Notes under the pieces: generated by a model | What the model saw: only the letters and a program-made list of their open reading frames with translations | Told to the model about the DNA's origin: nothing | Databases searched by the model: none | Shown: positions 9,131 to 16,722 of the stretch, piece by piece | How positions within the stretch are numbered: position 1 is the first letter of the stretch | Layout: every line of letters begins with the position of its first letter | Made by a program: the position numbers and the translations under genes | Assembly (NCBI GenBank): GCA_964628905.1 | Contig: CAZVNS010000011.1 | Span: forward strand, 1-57,081 | Direction of reading: 5' to 3' | DNA: 57,081 bases | From: JAJPXC01 sp964628905 | GTDB taxonomy: Bacteria > Bacteroidota > Bacteroidia > Bacteroidales > Muribaculaceae

Positions 9131-10210
9131 CTACTTTTGCGCCCTCATCTGCGACAGGGGCACGCGGCTAAGGCGTACTGTGGCGTCGATGTGGGGGAAG
9201 CGGAGAGTCATGAGCGAGGAGTTGGCCACTGTGGCCGACAGCTCATTGGAGCTGTGGATCCATCGGCCGGCGGCATCGCGCCAATCCAAAGTGTATGTGT
9301 CGACGAAAATTGTGGGGGTGAGTCTACCCTTGATTGTGCCGCACGGCCATACCTCGGGACTTACACGGGCGCCATCTACCATCACTATGTCATAGCCGCC
9401 ATCATCAGTGGCCCTTGTAGCGACCACGTAACGGCCGCCTATCTGAGTCGACTCGTCGGCGTCGCGGTCGAAGTAGGCCCAGAAGCCTTCGAGTGGGTCG
9501 GTCGACGAGCTGATGCGTTCTATCAGCTCGTCGTAGGTGTATCGCGGGGGATATAGAGCGCGGTAGTCGGGCCAGGCGCGAGCGTCGACGCTGCGCACCG
9601 TCAGCGGGGTCGCTGTCCACACCTCCAGTGTGTCGGGAAGCAGCACCGGCTCCGATATCACGAACGATTCGGCCAAGTGGTCGGCGCCCACGGCAATGCG
9701 CAACCGCCCCTCGTCGAAGTCGACTGCGAGGGTGTTGGCGCCATTGTGCATATCGACGTCGCTATAATAATAATGTGTGTCGACGATGGAGTCGACCCGG
9801 AGCACGTCGACCCGCAGGTAGCGGCGGTCGGTGAAGTCGCCGAAGTTGGTGTTGCCCCAGCTCAACGCCACACGGTGGCGCACACTGTCAGGCGACACCC
9901 AGCGCAACCCCCAACGCTGACGTGAGGCACCACGCCCCTCGGAGTTGCAGCTGACATTGGCCCTCACTTCGGCATAGCCCCTCGCAGGCGTCACCGGCCA
10001 CGTCATAGCAATCGCGGAGTCGGGCCTTAGCACCAGTAGCTTGCCGCTATAGCTCTCCTGGTATCTGAGGAAACAGGAGGGTGAGTCGGCGGGGTTGGAC
10101 GGCTCTTGAGCCATGAGCATCACCGCCGCGATGGCGGCCGCGCATAGAGCTCCGATGCGCAGATGCAACACTGAGGCGTAGACTCTACTCATGGGTGGCA
10201 AGATGTTCAT
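9131..10210 (-). CDS. Exported protein of unknown function
   Basis: 359 residues; I do not recognise a family. An N-terminal hydrophobic stretch (LRIGALCAAAIAAVMLMA, about residues 17-34) follows a short basic region, so it is either secreted or anchored by one helix. The rest is rich in Trp, Tyr, Asp and Arg with alternating hydrophobic residues, as in beta-sandwich proteins. A lectin or glycan-binding fold is possible: the ~40-200 segment (CFLRYQESYSGKLLVLRPDSA, then HNGANTLAVDFDEGRLRIAVG) resembles a concanavalin-type half, but I cannot prove this. ATG at 10210 or 10192 could be the start. It stands alone between rpsO and the NagB/LmbE gene. Confidence 0.8.
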   Translation of the reverse strand: MNILPPMSRVYASVLHLRIGALCAAAIAAVMLMAQEPSNPADSPSCFLRYQESYSGKLLVLRPDSAIAMTWPVTPARGYAEVRANVSCNSEGRGASRQRWGLRWVSPDSVRHRVALSWGNTNFGDFTDRRYLRVDVLRVDSIVDTHYYYSDVDMHNGANTLAVDFDEGRLRIAVGADHLAESFVISEPVLLPDTLEVWTATPLTVRSVDARAWPDYRALYPPRYTYDELIERISSSTDPLEGFWAYFDRDADESTQIGGRYVVATRATDDGGYDIVMVDGARVSPEVWPCGTIKGRLTPTIFVDTYTLDWRDAAGRWIHSSNELSATVANSSLMTLRFPHIDATVRLSRVPLSQMRAQK

Positions 10211-10240
10211 GGCTTTTGAGATGTGACATTGACAATCGAC

Positions 10241-10272
10241 AAGGCCGCGGCTCTTGGTGGAGCTGCGGCCTT
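10241..10272 (-). terminator. Hairpin terminator after rpsO
   Basis: AAGGCCGCGGCTC (10241-10253) pairs with GAGCTGCGGCCTT (10260-10272), a 13-bp stem with one G-U type pair and a six-base loop. The minus-strand side has only a weak T tract. It separates rpsO from the next minus-strand gene. Confidence 0.65.
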
Positions 10273-10300
10273 TTGATGAGTTGGAGGGTCGTGATATCGC

Positions 10301-10576
10301 TTATTTGCGGATGCCGAGGTCCTTCTGAGCGATGATGGCGCGGTATCGGTTGATGTCCTTCTTGATCAGGTAATCGAGGAGGCGGCGACGTTTACCAACG
10401 AGAGCCTTCAGAGCGCGAGCAGTACTATAATCTTTGTGATTTGACTTGAGGTGCTCAGTCAAATGAGCTATACGGACCGAGAATAATGCAATCTGCGCTT
10501 CAGGTGAGCCAGTGTCAGTCTTGCCCTTACCGTATGTCTCGAAGATTTTAACTTTGTCGTCAGAATTCAAGTACAT
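10301..10576 (-). CDS. rpsO: 30S ribosomal protein S15
   Basis: Primary 16S rRNA-binding protein of the small-subunit central domain. Its 91 residues are close to the family length of 89. Diagnostic sequence includes FETYGKGKTDTGSPEAQIALFSVRI, LTEHLKSNHKDYSTARAL and VGKRRRLLDYL, which cover the helix-loop-helix rRNA-binding surface. It is monocistronic, with its own promoter upstream and a hairpin downstream. No unusual features. Confidence 0.98.
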   Translation of the reverse strand: MYLNSDDKVKIFETYGKGKTDTGSPEAQIALFSVRIAHLTEHLKSNHKDYSTARALKALVGKRRRLLDYLIKKDINRYRAIIAQKDLGIRK

Positions 10577-10621
10577 TCTTTCGGAGTTTAGGTGGATTTA
10601 TAAAATATTTAAAAAGCGGCA

Positions 10622-10651
10622 CAAAGGTAAGCATAATTTTTTAACAATCAA
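10622..10651 (-). promoter_or_regulatory. Bacteroidetes-type promoter for rpsO
   Basis: On the minus strand a TTG -33 element (10651-10649) and TACCTTTG -7 box (10629-10622) are separated by 19 bases. The leader before the rpsO ATG is about 40 bases and AT-rich. Confidence 0.6.
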
Positions 10652-10689
10652 GCTTGCCGCGTGATTTTTTTCGAAAAAATCAGCCGGGA

Positions 10690-11025
10690 TCAGTCAAGGT
10701 TGGGTTTATCCTTCACGGGGTTGCGGAAGTGGATCTTGTGCTCCTGGTACTCCTGGGCTGCGATGAGTGTAGGTTTGGGGAGCTTCTCGTAGTAGCGCGA
10801 GATTTCGATCTGCTCGCGGTTTTCCACGACTTCCTCGATGGGATCGTTGAGGGTCTCGAATTCCTTGAGTTTTTTGGAGAGGTCATGCTTCATCTCATCG
10901 GCGATCTGGTTGGCGCGCTTGGCAATGATGCACACGGTTTCGTATACGTTGCCGGTGTCTGACGACAGCTCGATCATGTCGCGAGTCACGGTGTTGAGCG
11001 GAGCGTTGGTTTTCTTATAGTCCAT
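10690..11025 (-). CDS. rpoZ: RNA polymerase omega subunit, Bacteroidetes type
   Basis: Small RNA polymerase assembly subunit of 111 residues. The RPB6/omega-like core is around NVYETVCIIAKRANQIADEM (about residues 26-45), followed by a KHDLSKKLKEFE helix. The C-terminal ~60 residues (PTLIAAQEYQEHKIHFRNP) are typical of the Bacteroidetes version and differ from E. coli RpoZ. The gene starts 18 bases after the bamD stop and is read in the same direction, a pairing known in Bacteroidales. The symbol is by family; sequence identity to E. coli RpoZ is low. Confidence 0.85.
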   Translation of the reverse strand: MDYKKTNAPLNTVTRDMIELSSDTGNVYETVCIIAKRANQIADEMKHDLSKKLKEFETLNDPIEEVVENREQIEISRYYEKLPKPTLIAAQEYQEHKIHFRNPVKDKPNLD

Positions 11026-11043
11026 CAGGAGTAGGTGTTATGA

Positions 11044-11844
11044 TTATTCTTTAACGTATTTCTGTGCGATTTTAAGGATGGTTTCGGCCTCCTGGAGGTG
11101 GGGGGAGTCGGGATATGTGGTGACAAACGAGTAGTACTCGTCGACCACGTCGCGGAAGCGGTCCACCTTCTTTTCGTCGACGCTCTGGTTGGCGAGCTGG
11201 TAGCGCGCCTTGAGCATCAGGAATTCGAGGTCCTCCTTATATTTTGAGTAGGGGTAATCCTTAATGGCGTTTTTGGCGGTGACGATGCAGGCCTCGTAAT
11301 TGTTGCCCATATAGTTGCCGAGGTTGTAGTAGAGCTGCGCATTCTGCAACTGCTTGAGCATCAGCTTGTCCTGTAGGTCGAATATCTCCTGCTGCGCCTG
11401 GGGCACGTATGAGCTGCGGGGGAAATAGTCGAGGAAACCCTGAAGCTCCTCGATGGCCTTGATCGTGCCTGACTGGTCGAGCTGAGCCTCGGGGGAGTCG
11501 AGGTAGTATCCGTAGCCGCAGTAGTAGCGGGCCATCTCGGCGTATTTACCCTTGGGGTAACGGTTGTAGTATGCCTTGAAGTAGGGACCCGAGCTTACAT
11601 AATCCTTGTTCTTGAAGTGGCTCATTCCCAGCAGGTAGAGCGACTCCTCGGCCTTGTCGCTCCCCTTGAACACTGTGACACACTCCTCGAGCAGAGTGGC
11701 GGCCTGCACATACTTCTCCTGCTCGAAGGCGCGCTTGGCGTATTCGAATTTATAATCGTAGTCCTTGCTCTTCTGGGCGCGCTGATACTCGCCGCAGGAT
11801 GTCAGCAGCAGACACGACAATGCTATTATGAGAATGTTGCGCAT
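11044..11844 (-). CDS. bamD: Outer-membrane assembly lipoprotein BamD
   Basis: TPR lipoprotein of the BAM complex, which folds beta-barrel proteins into the outer membrane; 266 residues. The signal peptide is short with a lipobox LLTSC (Cys17 as the lipidated residue). TPR-like repeats follow: YDYKFEYAKRAFEQEKYVQAATLLEECV, ESLYLLGMSHFKNKDYVSSGPYFKAYYNRYP and ARYYCGYGYYLDSPEAQLDQS. ATG at 11844 is chosen over the longer frame from 11874 because it places the basic MRN just before the hydrophobic core. It leads a two-gene operon with rpoZ. Confidence 0.93.
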   Translation of the reverse strand: MRNILIIALSCLLLTSCGEYQRAQKSKDYDYKFEYAKRAFEQEKYVQAATLLEECVTVFKGSDKAEESLYLLGMSHFKNKDYVSSGPYFKAYYNRYPKGKYAEMARYYCGYGYYLDSPEAQLDQSGTIKAIEELQGFLDYFPRSSYVPQAQQEIFDLQDKLMLKQLQNAQLYYNLGNYMGNNYEACIVTAKNAIKDYPYSKYKEDLEFLMLKARYQLANQSVDEKKVDRFRDVVDEYYSFVTTYPDSPHLQEAETILKIAQKYVKE

Positions 11845-11871
11845 AGTTGGTGTAGTTACATTTTTGATTTG

Positions 11872-11879
11872 CAAAGTTA
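11872..11879 (-). promoter_or_regulatory. Putative -7 element for bamD-rpoZ
   Basis: TAACTTTG on the minus strand (11879-11872) matches TAnnTTTG and lies 27 bases upstream of the bamD ATG. No clear -33 element is visible. Confidence 0.5.
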
Positions 11880-12028
11880 CTACATTTATATGAATTATTT
11901 GGCATGTTGCAGATATTTTTTTTCACAAACGGCGCAGATTTGCCTGCTCGAACACCATTCTGCCTACAATTTGAATAAAATAATGTTAATGTCACTAAAA
12001 AAAATATCACAATTCTTCACAAATATCA

Positions 12029-12036
12029 TATATTTG
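12029..12036 (+). promoter_or_regulatory. Putative -7 element for the GHL10 gene
   Basis: TATATTTG matches TAnnTTTG and is followed by a leader of about 85 bases. The spacer 11845-12127 is AT-rich and appears to hold divergent promoters for bamD and this gene. Confidence 0.45.
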
Positions 12037-12127
12037 CGCAAGTGTTTTTGAATATGTGTATACAACGATGCAAGTCACTAAAACTTGACACCGATCATTA
12101 TCTACAACCATCTATAACTCATCACAG

Positions 12128-15010
12128 ATGAAACGTTACCTTAAGTCCTTAGCTTTAGCTGCCTTACTTGGTGCATGCGCAATCCCCTCAACCCAGGCGC
12201 AAAACATCAAGCGCGAGTTCCGCTCCACCTGGATCTCGACGGTTTGGGGTCTTGACTGGCCCGGCTCGGCCGGACAGGGCACTACCACCGCCATAGTCAA
12301 CGCTCAAAAACAGCTTCTCACCGACTACCTCGACCGCATGAAGGAGGCCAACATGACCGGCGTGTGCCTCCAGGTGAGGTCGCGTGCCGACGCCTACTAC
12401 AATTCGAGCTTCGCCCCCTGGACTTCCGACGTCAGCGGCACCCGCGGCACCAACCCCGGATGGGACCCCTTAGCTTTCGCGGTTGAGGAGGCTCACAAGC
12501 GCGGTCTCGAACTATACGCATGGATCAACCCATACCGCTGGTCGACATCCTCCGACTGGACGACAACGCTCGACAAGCAGTGGATCAACAACGGCTGGAT
12601 CATCACCCACGGCACATCGAAATACCTCAACCCCGGCATCAAGGGTGTGCACGACCTTATTATTAATGTGGTCGATGAGATCGTCAGCGGCTATGCCGTC
12701 GACGGCCTCATCATCGACGACTACTTCTACCCCAACGGCATCTCCAAAGGCACCGACGCCAGCGACTACCAGACATATGAGAGCAGCGGCACATCGCTGA
12801 GCATCGGCGACTGGCGCCGCCAGAACGTCAACACCCTTGTGGCCGACATCCACAAGAAGATCATGGATGTGCGACCTGACGTGCGCTTCGGCATCGGCCC
12901 TCCCGGAGTCAGCGGAGCATCGGCTGCCACCTACGGTCTCCCCACCACAAGCTCCTATGGCATCACAGCCAGCGACTGGCAGTATGATGGGCAGTACACC
13001 GACCCGCTGCAGTGGATGTTCTCAGGCAACATCGACTTCATCTCACCCCAAATCTACTGGCACACCACACATTCCACAGCTCCCTACGGGCCGCTGACCA
13101 ACTGGTGGAGCAACGCCGCAGCCAAGGCCGGACGCCATCACTACTCAAGCATGTCGATCTCCGACCTTGCCTCCAACAACACCGAATCTTATTGGGAGGA
13201 ATACGCTCAGGAGGTGCGCCTCAACCGCCAATACACGCAGAACGACGCCCCAGGCTACTGCCTCTTCCGCACGGCCTTCATCAGCGGCCCCACCGCCTCA
13301 GGCCTCGGCACCTACCTGGTGCAGAACGTCTCACCCGGCAAAGCCCTGCACCCCGAAGTGACATGGAAGACCGCCTATCGTCATGAATACGACGCCCCCT
13401 CCGACGCAAAGCTGTCAGGCTCGACCCTCGAATGGAACGGTGAGGCCGACGGCAACCGCATAGTACGCTACTCAGTCTACGCCGTGCCCTCGTCGGTGTC
13501 AAAAGACAATGCCCAGGCATCAAACGGCGATGGCATCAGCGCCGACTACCTGCTCGGTGTCTCCTACACCCCCTCGTTTGACCTCCCAGCCGACCGCGCC
13601 TCAGGCTACTGGTATGCAGTGTGCCTCTACGACGGCTTCGGCCATGAGCACCCGGCGGCCTACATCAACTACACTGAACCCGTCACACCCCCCGACGACC
13701 CTGACGATCCCGACAAGTACGTACCCACAGTCGAGGGCGTCGACTACCCCGCTTACGGCACCTACCAGCTACAGAACATCTGGATCAACAGCGCCGCTCC
13801 GCAGTGGGGCAACTTCTCACAGGAGAGCGCTGGATCGCTCAACCGCGGCTTCGTAGTGTGCAATGACGGACTCTACATCTCAGGGCGCGACGCCAACTCG
13901 TCGACCGCCAACCTCTACCTGGCCCACTACGACCGCCTCACCGGCGAGTTCCTGGGCAACATCGACCTCAAGGGTGGCCAGTGCAAGTACTACCCCTGCA
14001 ACGACGTGATCAAGGATGACGCCGACAACATCATCATCACCAACCTCACCCTCAACATCGCCACCACACCCCTCTATTTATATAAGGTGGATGTGGAGAA
14101 CGGCAACGTATGGCAACAGGCCGAGCTCACATACTCAGGCACAGGCCGTATCGACCACTGCGCAGTGTCGGGCGACGTGACCGGCGACTTCACCGTATGG
14201 GCCGCCATCGCCAGCTCCAACAAGATCGTGCGCTGGAAGGTGACCACCGGCGGCGAAGTCACAGCCACCGAGGTATGCACCCTTGGCGACTTCTACCCCC
14301 AGGAAGCAGCCCATTTAGGTATCGCCCCGATCATCACCGGCATCAAGGGAGACACCTTCTACGTCAACGGCTCCAACACCGCCCTCACCCGATACACCTT
14401 CAAGGCCAATCAGACCATCAATGCCGACGACTCATTCCTCAACTCCGACCCGGCAATCCAACCCGGAGCCACCCACAACGGAGGATCTGTCTTCACCTAC
14501 GGCACCTTCAACCTGATGGTCAGCCCCGTCGACAATCATGAAGGACTCAACGGCGGTTACCGCTGGTCGATATACAAAGCCGATAAAGACTTCTCTTACA
14601 AGTCATTGGAGTCACTCTACACCTTCCCGGCCAACGGCATGGGGACAAACAACAACAACGTGTGTCAAGCACAGACCGACTACTACATCGACCCATCGGA
14701 GGAGAACGACGGATCATACATCTACGCCTACGCCCCGGGCAACGGCGTGGCCGCTTACAAGTTCTACAACTCCGACCTCACCGGCGTTGACCGTCCCACC
14801 GCCGATGCTAAAGTCAGCATCGCCGTCTACGGCCGTCAGGTATGCCTGTCAGATGTAGCCGAGAGCATCGAGCTGTTCACCCCGTCGGGCATGCTCGTGG
14901 CAAGCGCCAAGGGCGAGGGCGGCCTCTACTGCGACGTAGCCCCCGGCCTCTACATCATACGCGTGATAGCCTCCGGCAACGTCACCACCGACAAAGTCAT
15001 CATCCGCTAA
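12128..15010 (+). CDS. Secreted GHL10-family glycoside hydrolase with C-terminal sorting domain
   Basis: 960-residue exported protein. Residues 1-24 are a signal peptide; LLGAC at residues 13-17 could also serve as a lipobox. Residues ~28-400 form a GHL10 (DUF187) TIM barrel: REFRSTWISTVWGLDWPG, LQVRSRADAYYNSSFAPWT, LELYAWINPYRW, VDGLIIDDYFYP with an acidic pair, and DFISPQIYW. An Asp/Pro-rich linker (about residues 518-530) leads into a beta-propeller-like region (~535-870). The last ~70 residues, ending DKVIIR, resemble a type IX secretion sorting domain. E. coli DigH (YddW), a GHL10 member, cleaves peptide-free peptidoglycan glycans, so a wall substrate is plausible but inferred. It is monocistronic and ends at a strong hairpin. 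Confidence 0.88.
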   Translation: MKRYLKSLALAALLGACAIPSTQAQNIKREFRSTWISTVWGLDWPGSAGQGTTTAIVNAQKQLLTDYLDRMKEANMTGVCLQVRSRADAYYNSSFAPWTSDVSGTRGTNPGWDPLAFAVEEAHKRGLELYAWINPYRWSTSSDWTTTLDKQWINNGWIITHGTSKYLNPGIKGVHDLIINVVDEIVSGYAVDGLIIDDYFYPNGISKGTDASDYQTYESSGTSLSIGDWRRQNVNTLVADIHKKIMDVRPDVRFGIGPPGVSGASAATYGLPTTSSYGITASDWQYDGQYTDPLQWMFSGNIDFISPQIYWHTTHSTAPYGPLTNWWSNAAAKAGRHHYSSMSISDLASNNTESYWEEYAQEVRLNRQYTQNDAPGYCLFRTAFISGPTASGLGTYLVQNVSPGKALHPEVTWKTAYRHEYDAPSDAKLSGSTLEWNGEADGNRIVRYSVYAVPSSVSKDNAQASNGDGISADYLLGVSYTPSFDLPADRASGYWYAVCLYDGFGHEHPAAYINYTEPVTPPDDPDDPDKYVPTVEGVDYPAYGTYQLQNIWINSAAPQWGNFSQESAGSLNRGFVVCNDGLYISGRDANSSTANLYLAHYDRLTGEFLGNIDLKGGQCKYYPCNDVIKDDADNIIITNLTLNIATTPLYLYKVDVENGNVWQQAELTYSGTGRIDHCAVSGDVTGDFTVWAAIASSNKIVRWKVTTGGEVTATEVCTLGDFYPQEAAHLGIAPIITGIKGDTFYVNGSNTALTRYTFKANQTINADDSFLNSDPAIQPGATHNGGSVFTYGTFNLMVSPVDNHEGLNGGYRWSIYKADKDFSYKSLESLYTFPANGMGTNNNNVCQAQTDYYIDPSEENDGSYIYAYAPGNGVAAYKFYNSDLTGVDRPTADAKVSIAVYGRQVCLSDVAESIELFTPSGMLVASAKGEGGLYCDVAPGLYIIRVIASGNVTTDKVIIR

Positions 15011-15029
15011 ACCCTTACCCCACATACGT

Positions 15030-15062
15030 CAAGCGGTTGCAGCCGGGGGCTGCAACCGCTTG
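15030..15062. terminator. Bidirectional hairpin between GHL10 gene and trxB
   Basis: A perfect 15-bp stem CAAGCGGTTGCAGCC / GGCTGCAACCGCTTG with a three-base GGG loop sits between two convergent genes. No long T tract flanks it, but position and stability suggest it stops transcription from both sides. Confidence 0.75.
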
Positions 15063-15093
15063 TGTGTTATTGTAGCTATCTTAGCTATTATAG

Positions 15094-16041
15094 TTAATTG
15101 AGGTTGTTGTCGACGAGGTAGCGTTCGGCGTCCATGGCGGCGCGGCAACCCATGCCGGCGGCCGAGATTGCCTGACGGTAGCGGGGATCGGCGACGTCGC
15201 CGGCGGCAAACACGCCTGTGACGTTGGTCGCAGTGGTGTTGGTGGGTAACACGATGTAGCCCTGTTCGTCGATGTTGACGAATGGTTTGAACACGTCAGT
15301 GTTGGGGTGATGGCCGATGGCCAGGAAGAAGCCGTCGATGGGGAGTTCGTAGTGGCGCTCCTCGGGTGTGCCGAGGTTTTCGACAAGGTGAGCGCCCTCC
15401 ACCACCTCATCGCCGAAGAGGCCCTCGGTGTTGGTGTTATAGAGTATCTTGATATTGTCGCGTGATGCCACCTTGTTCTGCATGGCCTTGGATGCGCGGA
15501 GCACATTGCGGCGCACTATCAGGTAAACCTGTTTGGCGAGACCGCTGAGGTAGACGGCCTCCTCGCATGCGGTATCGCCGCCACCGACCACTGCCACAGT
15601 GCGTCCGCGGTAGAAGAATCCGTCGCAGGTGGCGCAAGCCGACACGCCCATTCCTGCATACTTCTTCTCATCGTCGAGACCGAGGTATTTGGCGGTGGCG
15701 CCCGTGGCGATAATCACGGTGTCGGCGGTGAATACCTCGTGGTTGTCGATGATCACCTCAAAGGGTCGGCGGTTGAAATCGACCGTGGTGACGATGCCAA
15801 AACGCAGGTCGGCTCCCACCTTTTTGGCCTGCTCGCTCATGTTCTCCATCAACTGTGGGCCGGTGATGCCGTTGGGGAAACCGGGGAAATTCTCGATTTC
15901 GGTGGTGGTAGTGAGCTGTCCGCCGGGCTGCACACCGTGGAAGAGTATAGGGCGGAGGTTGGCGCGGGCCGCATATATCGCCGCCGTGTATCCGGCGGGG
16001 CCTGAGCCTATTATAAGGCATTTGGTGTGAGTGGTTTCCAT
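15094..16041 (-). CDS. trxB: Thioredoxin reductase
   Basis: FAD/NADPH flavoenzyme that reduces thioredoxin in the cytoplasm; 315 residues, normal length. The FAD-binding motif GSGPAG (residues 13-18), the redox-active CATC (C136, C139), the NADPH-binding GGGDTACEEA and the C-terminal ATGVFAAGDVAD flavin motif are all present. It is last in a five-gene minus-strand operon dedA-rpe-ftsK-lolA-trxB, 24 bases after lolA. Confidence 0.97.
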   Translation of the reverse strand: METTHTKCLIIGSGPAGYTAAIYAARANLRPILFHGVQPGGQLTTTTEIENFPGFPNGITGPQLMENMSEQAKKVGADLRFGIVTTVDFNRRPFEVIIDNHEVFTADTVIIATGATAKYLGLDDEKKYAGMGVSACATCDGFFYRGRTVAVVGGGDTACEEAVYLSGLAKQVYLIVRRNVLRASKAMQNKVASRDNIKILYNTNTEGLFGDEVVEGAHLVENLGTPEERHYELPIDGFFLAIGHHPNTDVFKPFVNIDEQGYIVLPTNTTATNVTGVFAAGDVADPRYRQAISAAGMGCRAAMDAERYLVDNNLN

Positions 16042-16065
16042 ATATACTTGTTGAGTTGACGGTGT

Positions 16066-16680
16066 CTATCGCAGGTCGATGAATTCGGCAGTTGGGTAAT
16101 CTTTGGTGGTGGGAACGAAGCGCGATGCCGCCACCTTACCCCCCTGCTTGATGTTGGAGATGCCTATTGTGGCAGTGCCCATCGAGCGGGTGTCAATCAC
16201 CACCTTTGTGGGAAGATGGGTCGCAGCGTCGAAAGTGATCACCACCTTCTTGTAGTCGGAGCTCTTAGCTGTAGGGGTGAGCTCCACTACCTGAGCTCCG
16301 GCGGCCGATTTGAGCAGCCGCGGAGTGTAAGACTTCTGGAATGAGCTGATGATCTTAAAGGGGTTGATCTGAGTGAGCTCCTCGGCGGTGGGTGTTGAGA
16401 TGTTGACCTCATCGACAGCCGGGTTGTAGACCCACTGAGTCTTGCCGTCGTACCATACCGACTGGGCACCATGGCTCGTTAGGGCAAACTTCTCGCCTGA
16501 CAGCAGGATCTTCGCAGTCGACGACCCCTCCTGCCCGGATATAGTGATATCGGCTGTAAGCGAAGGCATTTTGCGCAGTTTCTCAGCAGAAGCGGTGAGT
16601 ACCTGCGAAGCAGGTGAGGCAGCCTGGGCGGCGAAAGCCACCAGGAGCATCATTATTATTGTAAATGCGTGTTTTGTCAT
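16066..16680 (-). CDS. lolA: LolA-like outer-membrane lipoprotein carrier
   Basis: Periplasmic carrier-type protein of 204 residues. A signal peptide (MTKHAFTIIMMLLVAFAAQAA) is followed by a LolA-like half-barrel: LRKMPSLTADITISG, LLSGEKFALTSHGAQSVWYDGKTQWVYNP, EVNISTPTAEELTQINPF. This is the DUF2911/LolA-type sequence found in Bacteroidetes, with low identity to E. coli LolA but the same motif order. It sits between ftsK and trxB, and lolA next to ftsK is also common outside this group. Function by family and context. Confidence 0.82.
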   Translation of the reverse strand: MTKHAFTIIMMLLVAFAAQAASPASQVLTASAEKLRKMPSLTADITISGQEGSSTAKILLSGEKFALTSHGAQSVWYDGKTQWVYNPAVDEVNISTPTAEELTQINPFKIISSFQKSYTPRLLKSAAGAQVVELTPTAKSSDYKKVVITFDAATHLPTKVVIDTRSMGTATIGISNIKQGGKVAASRFVPTTKDYPTAEFIDLR

Positions 16681-16722
16681 ATCAATAAAAACGTGTAAAG
16701 ATCGGTGATTGTTGTGAGCGGG

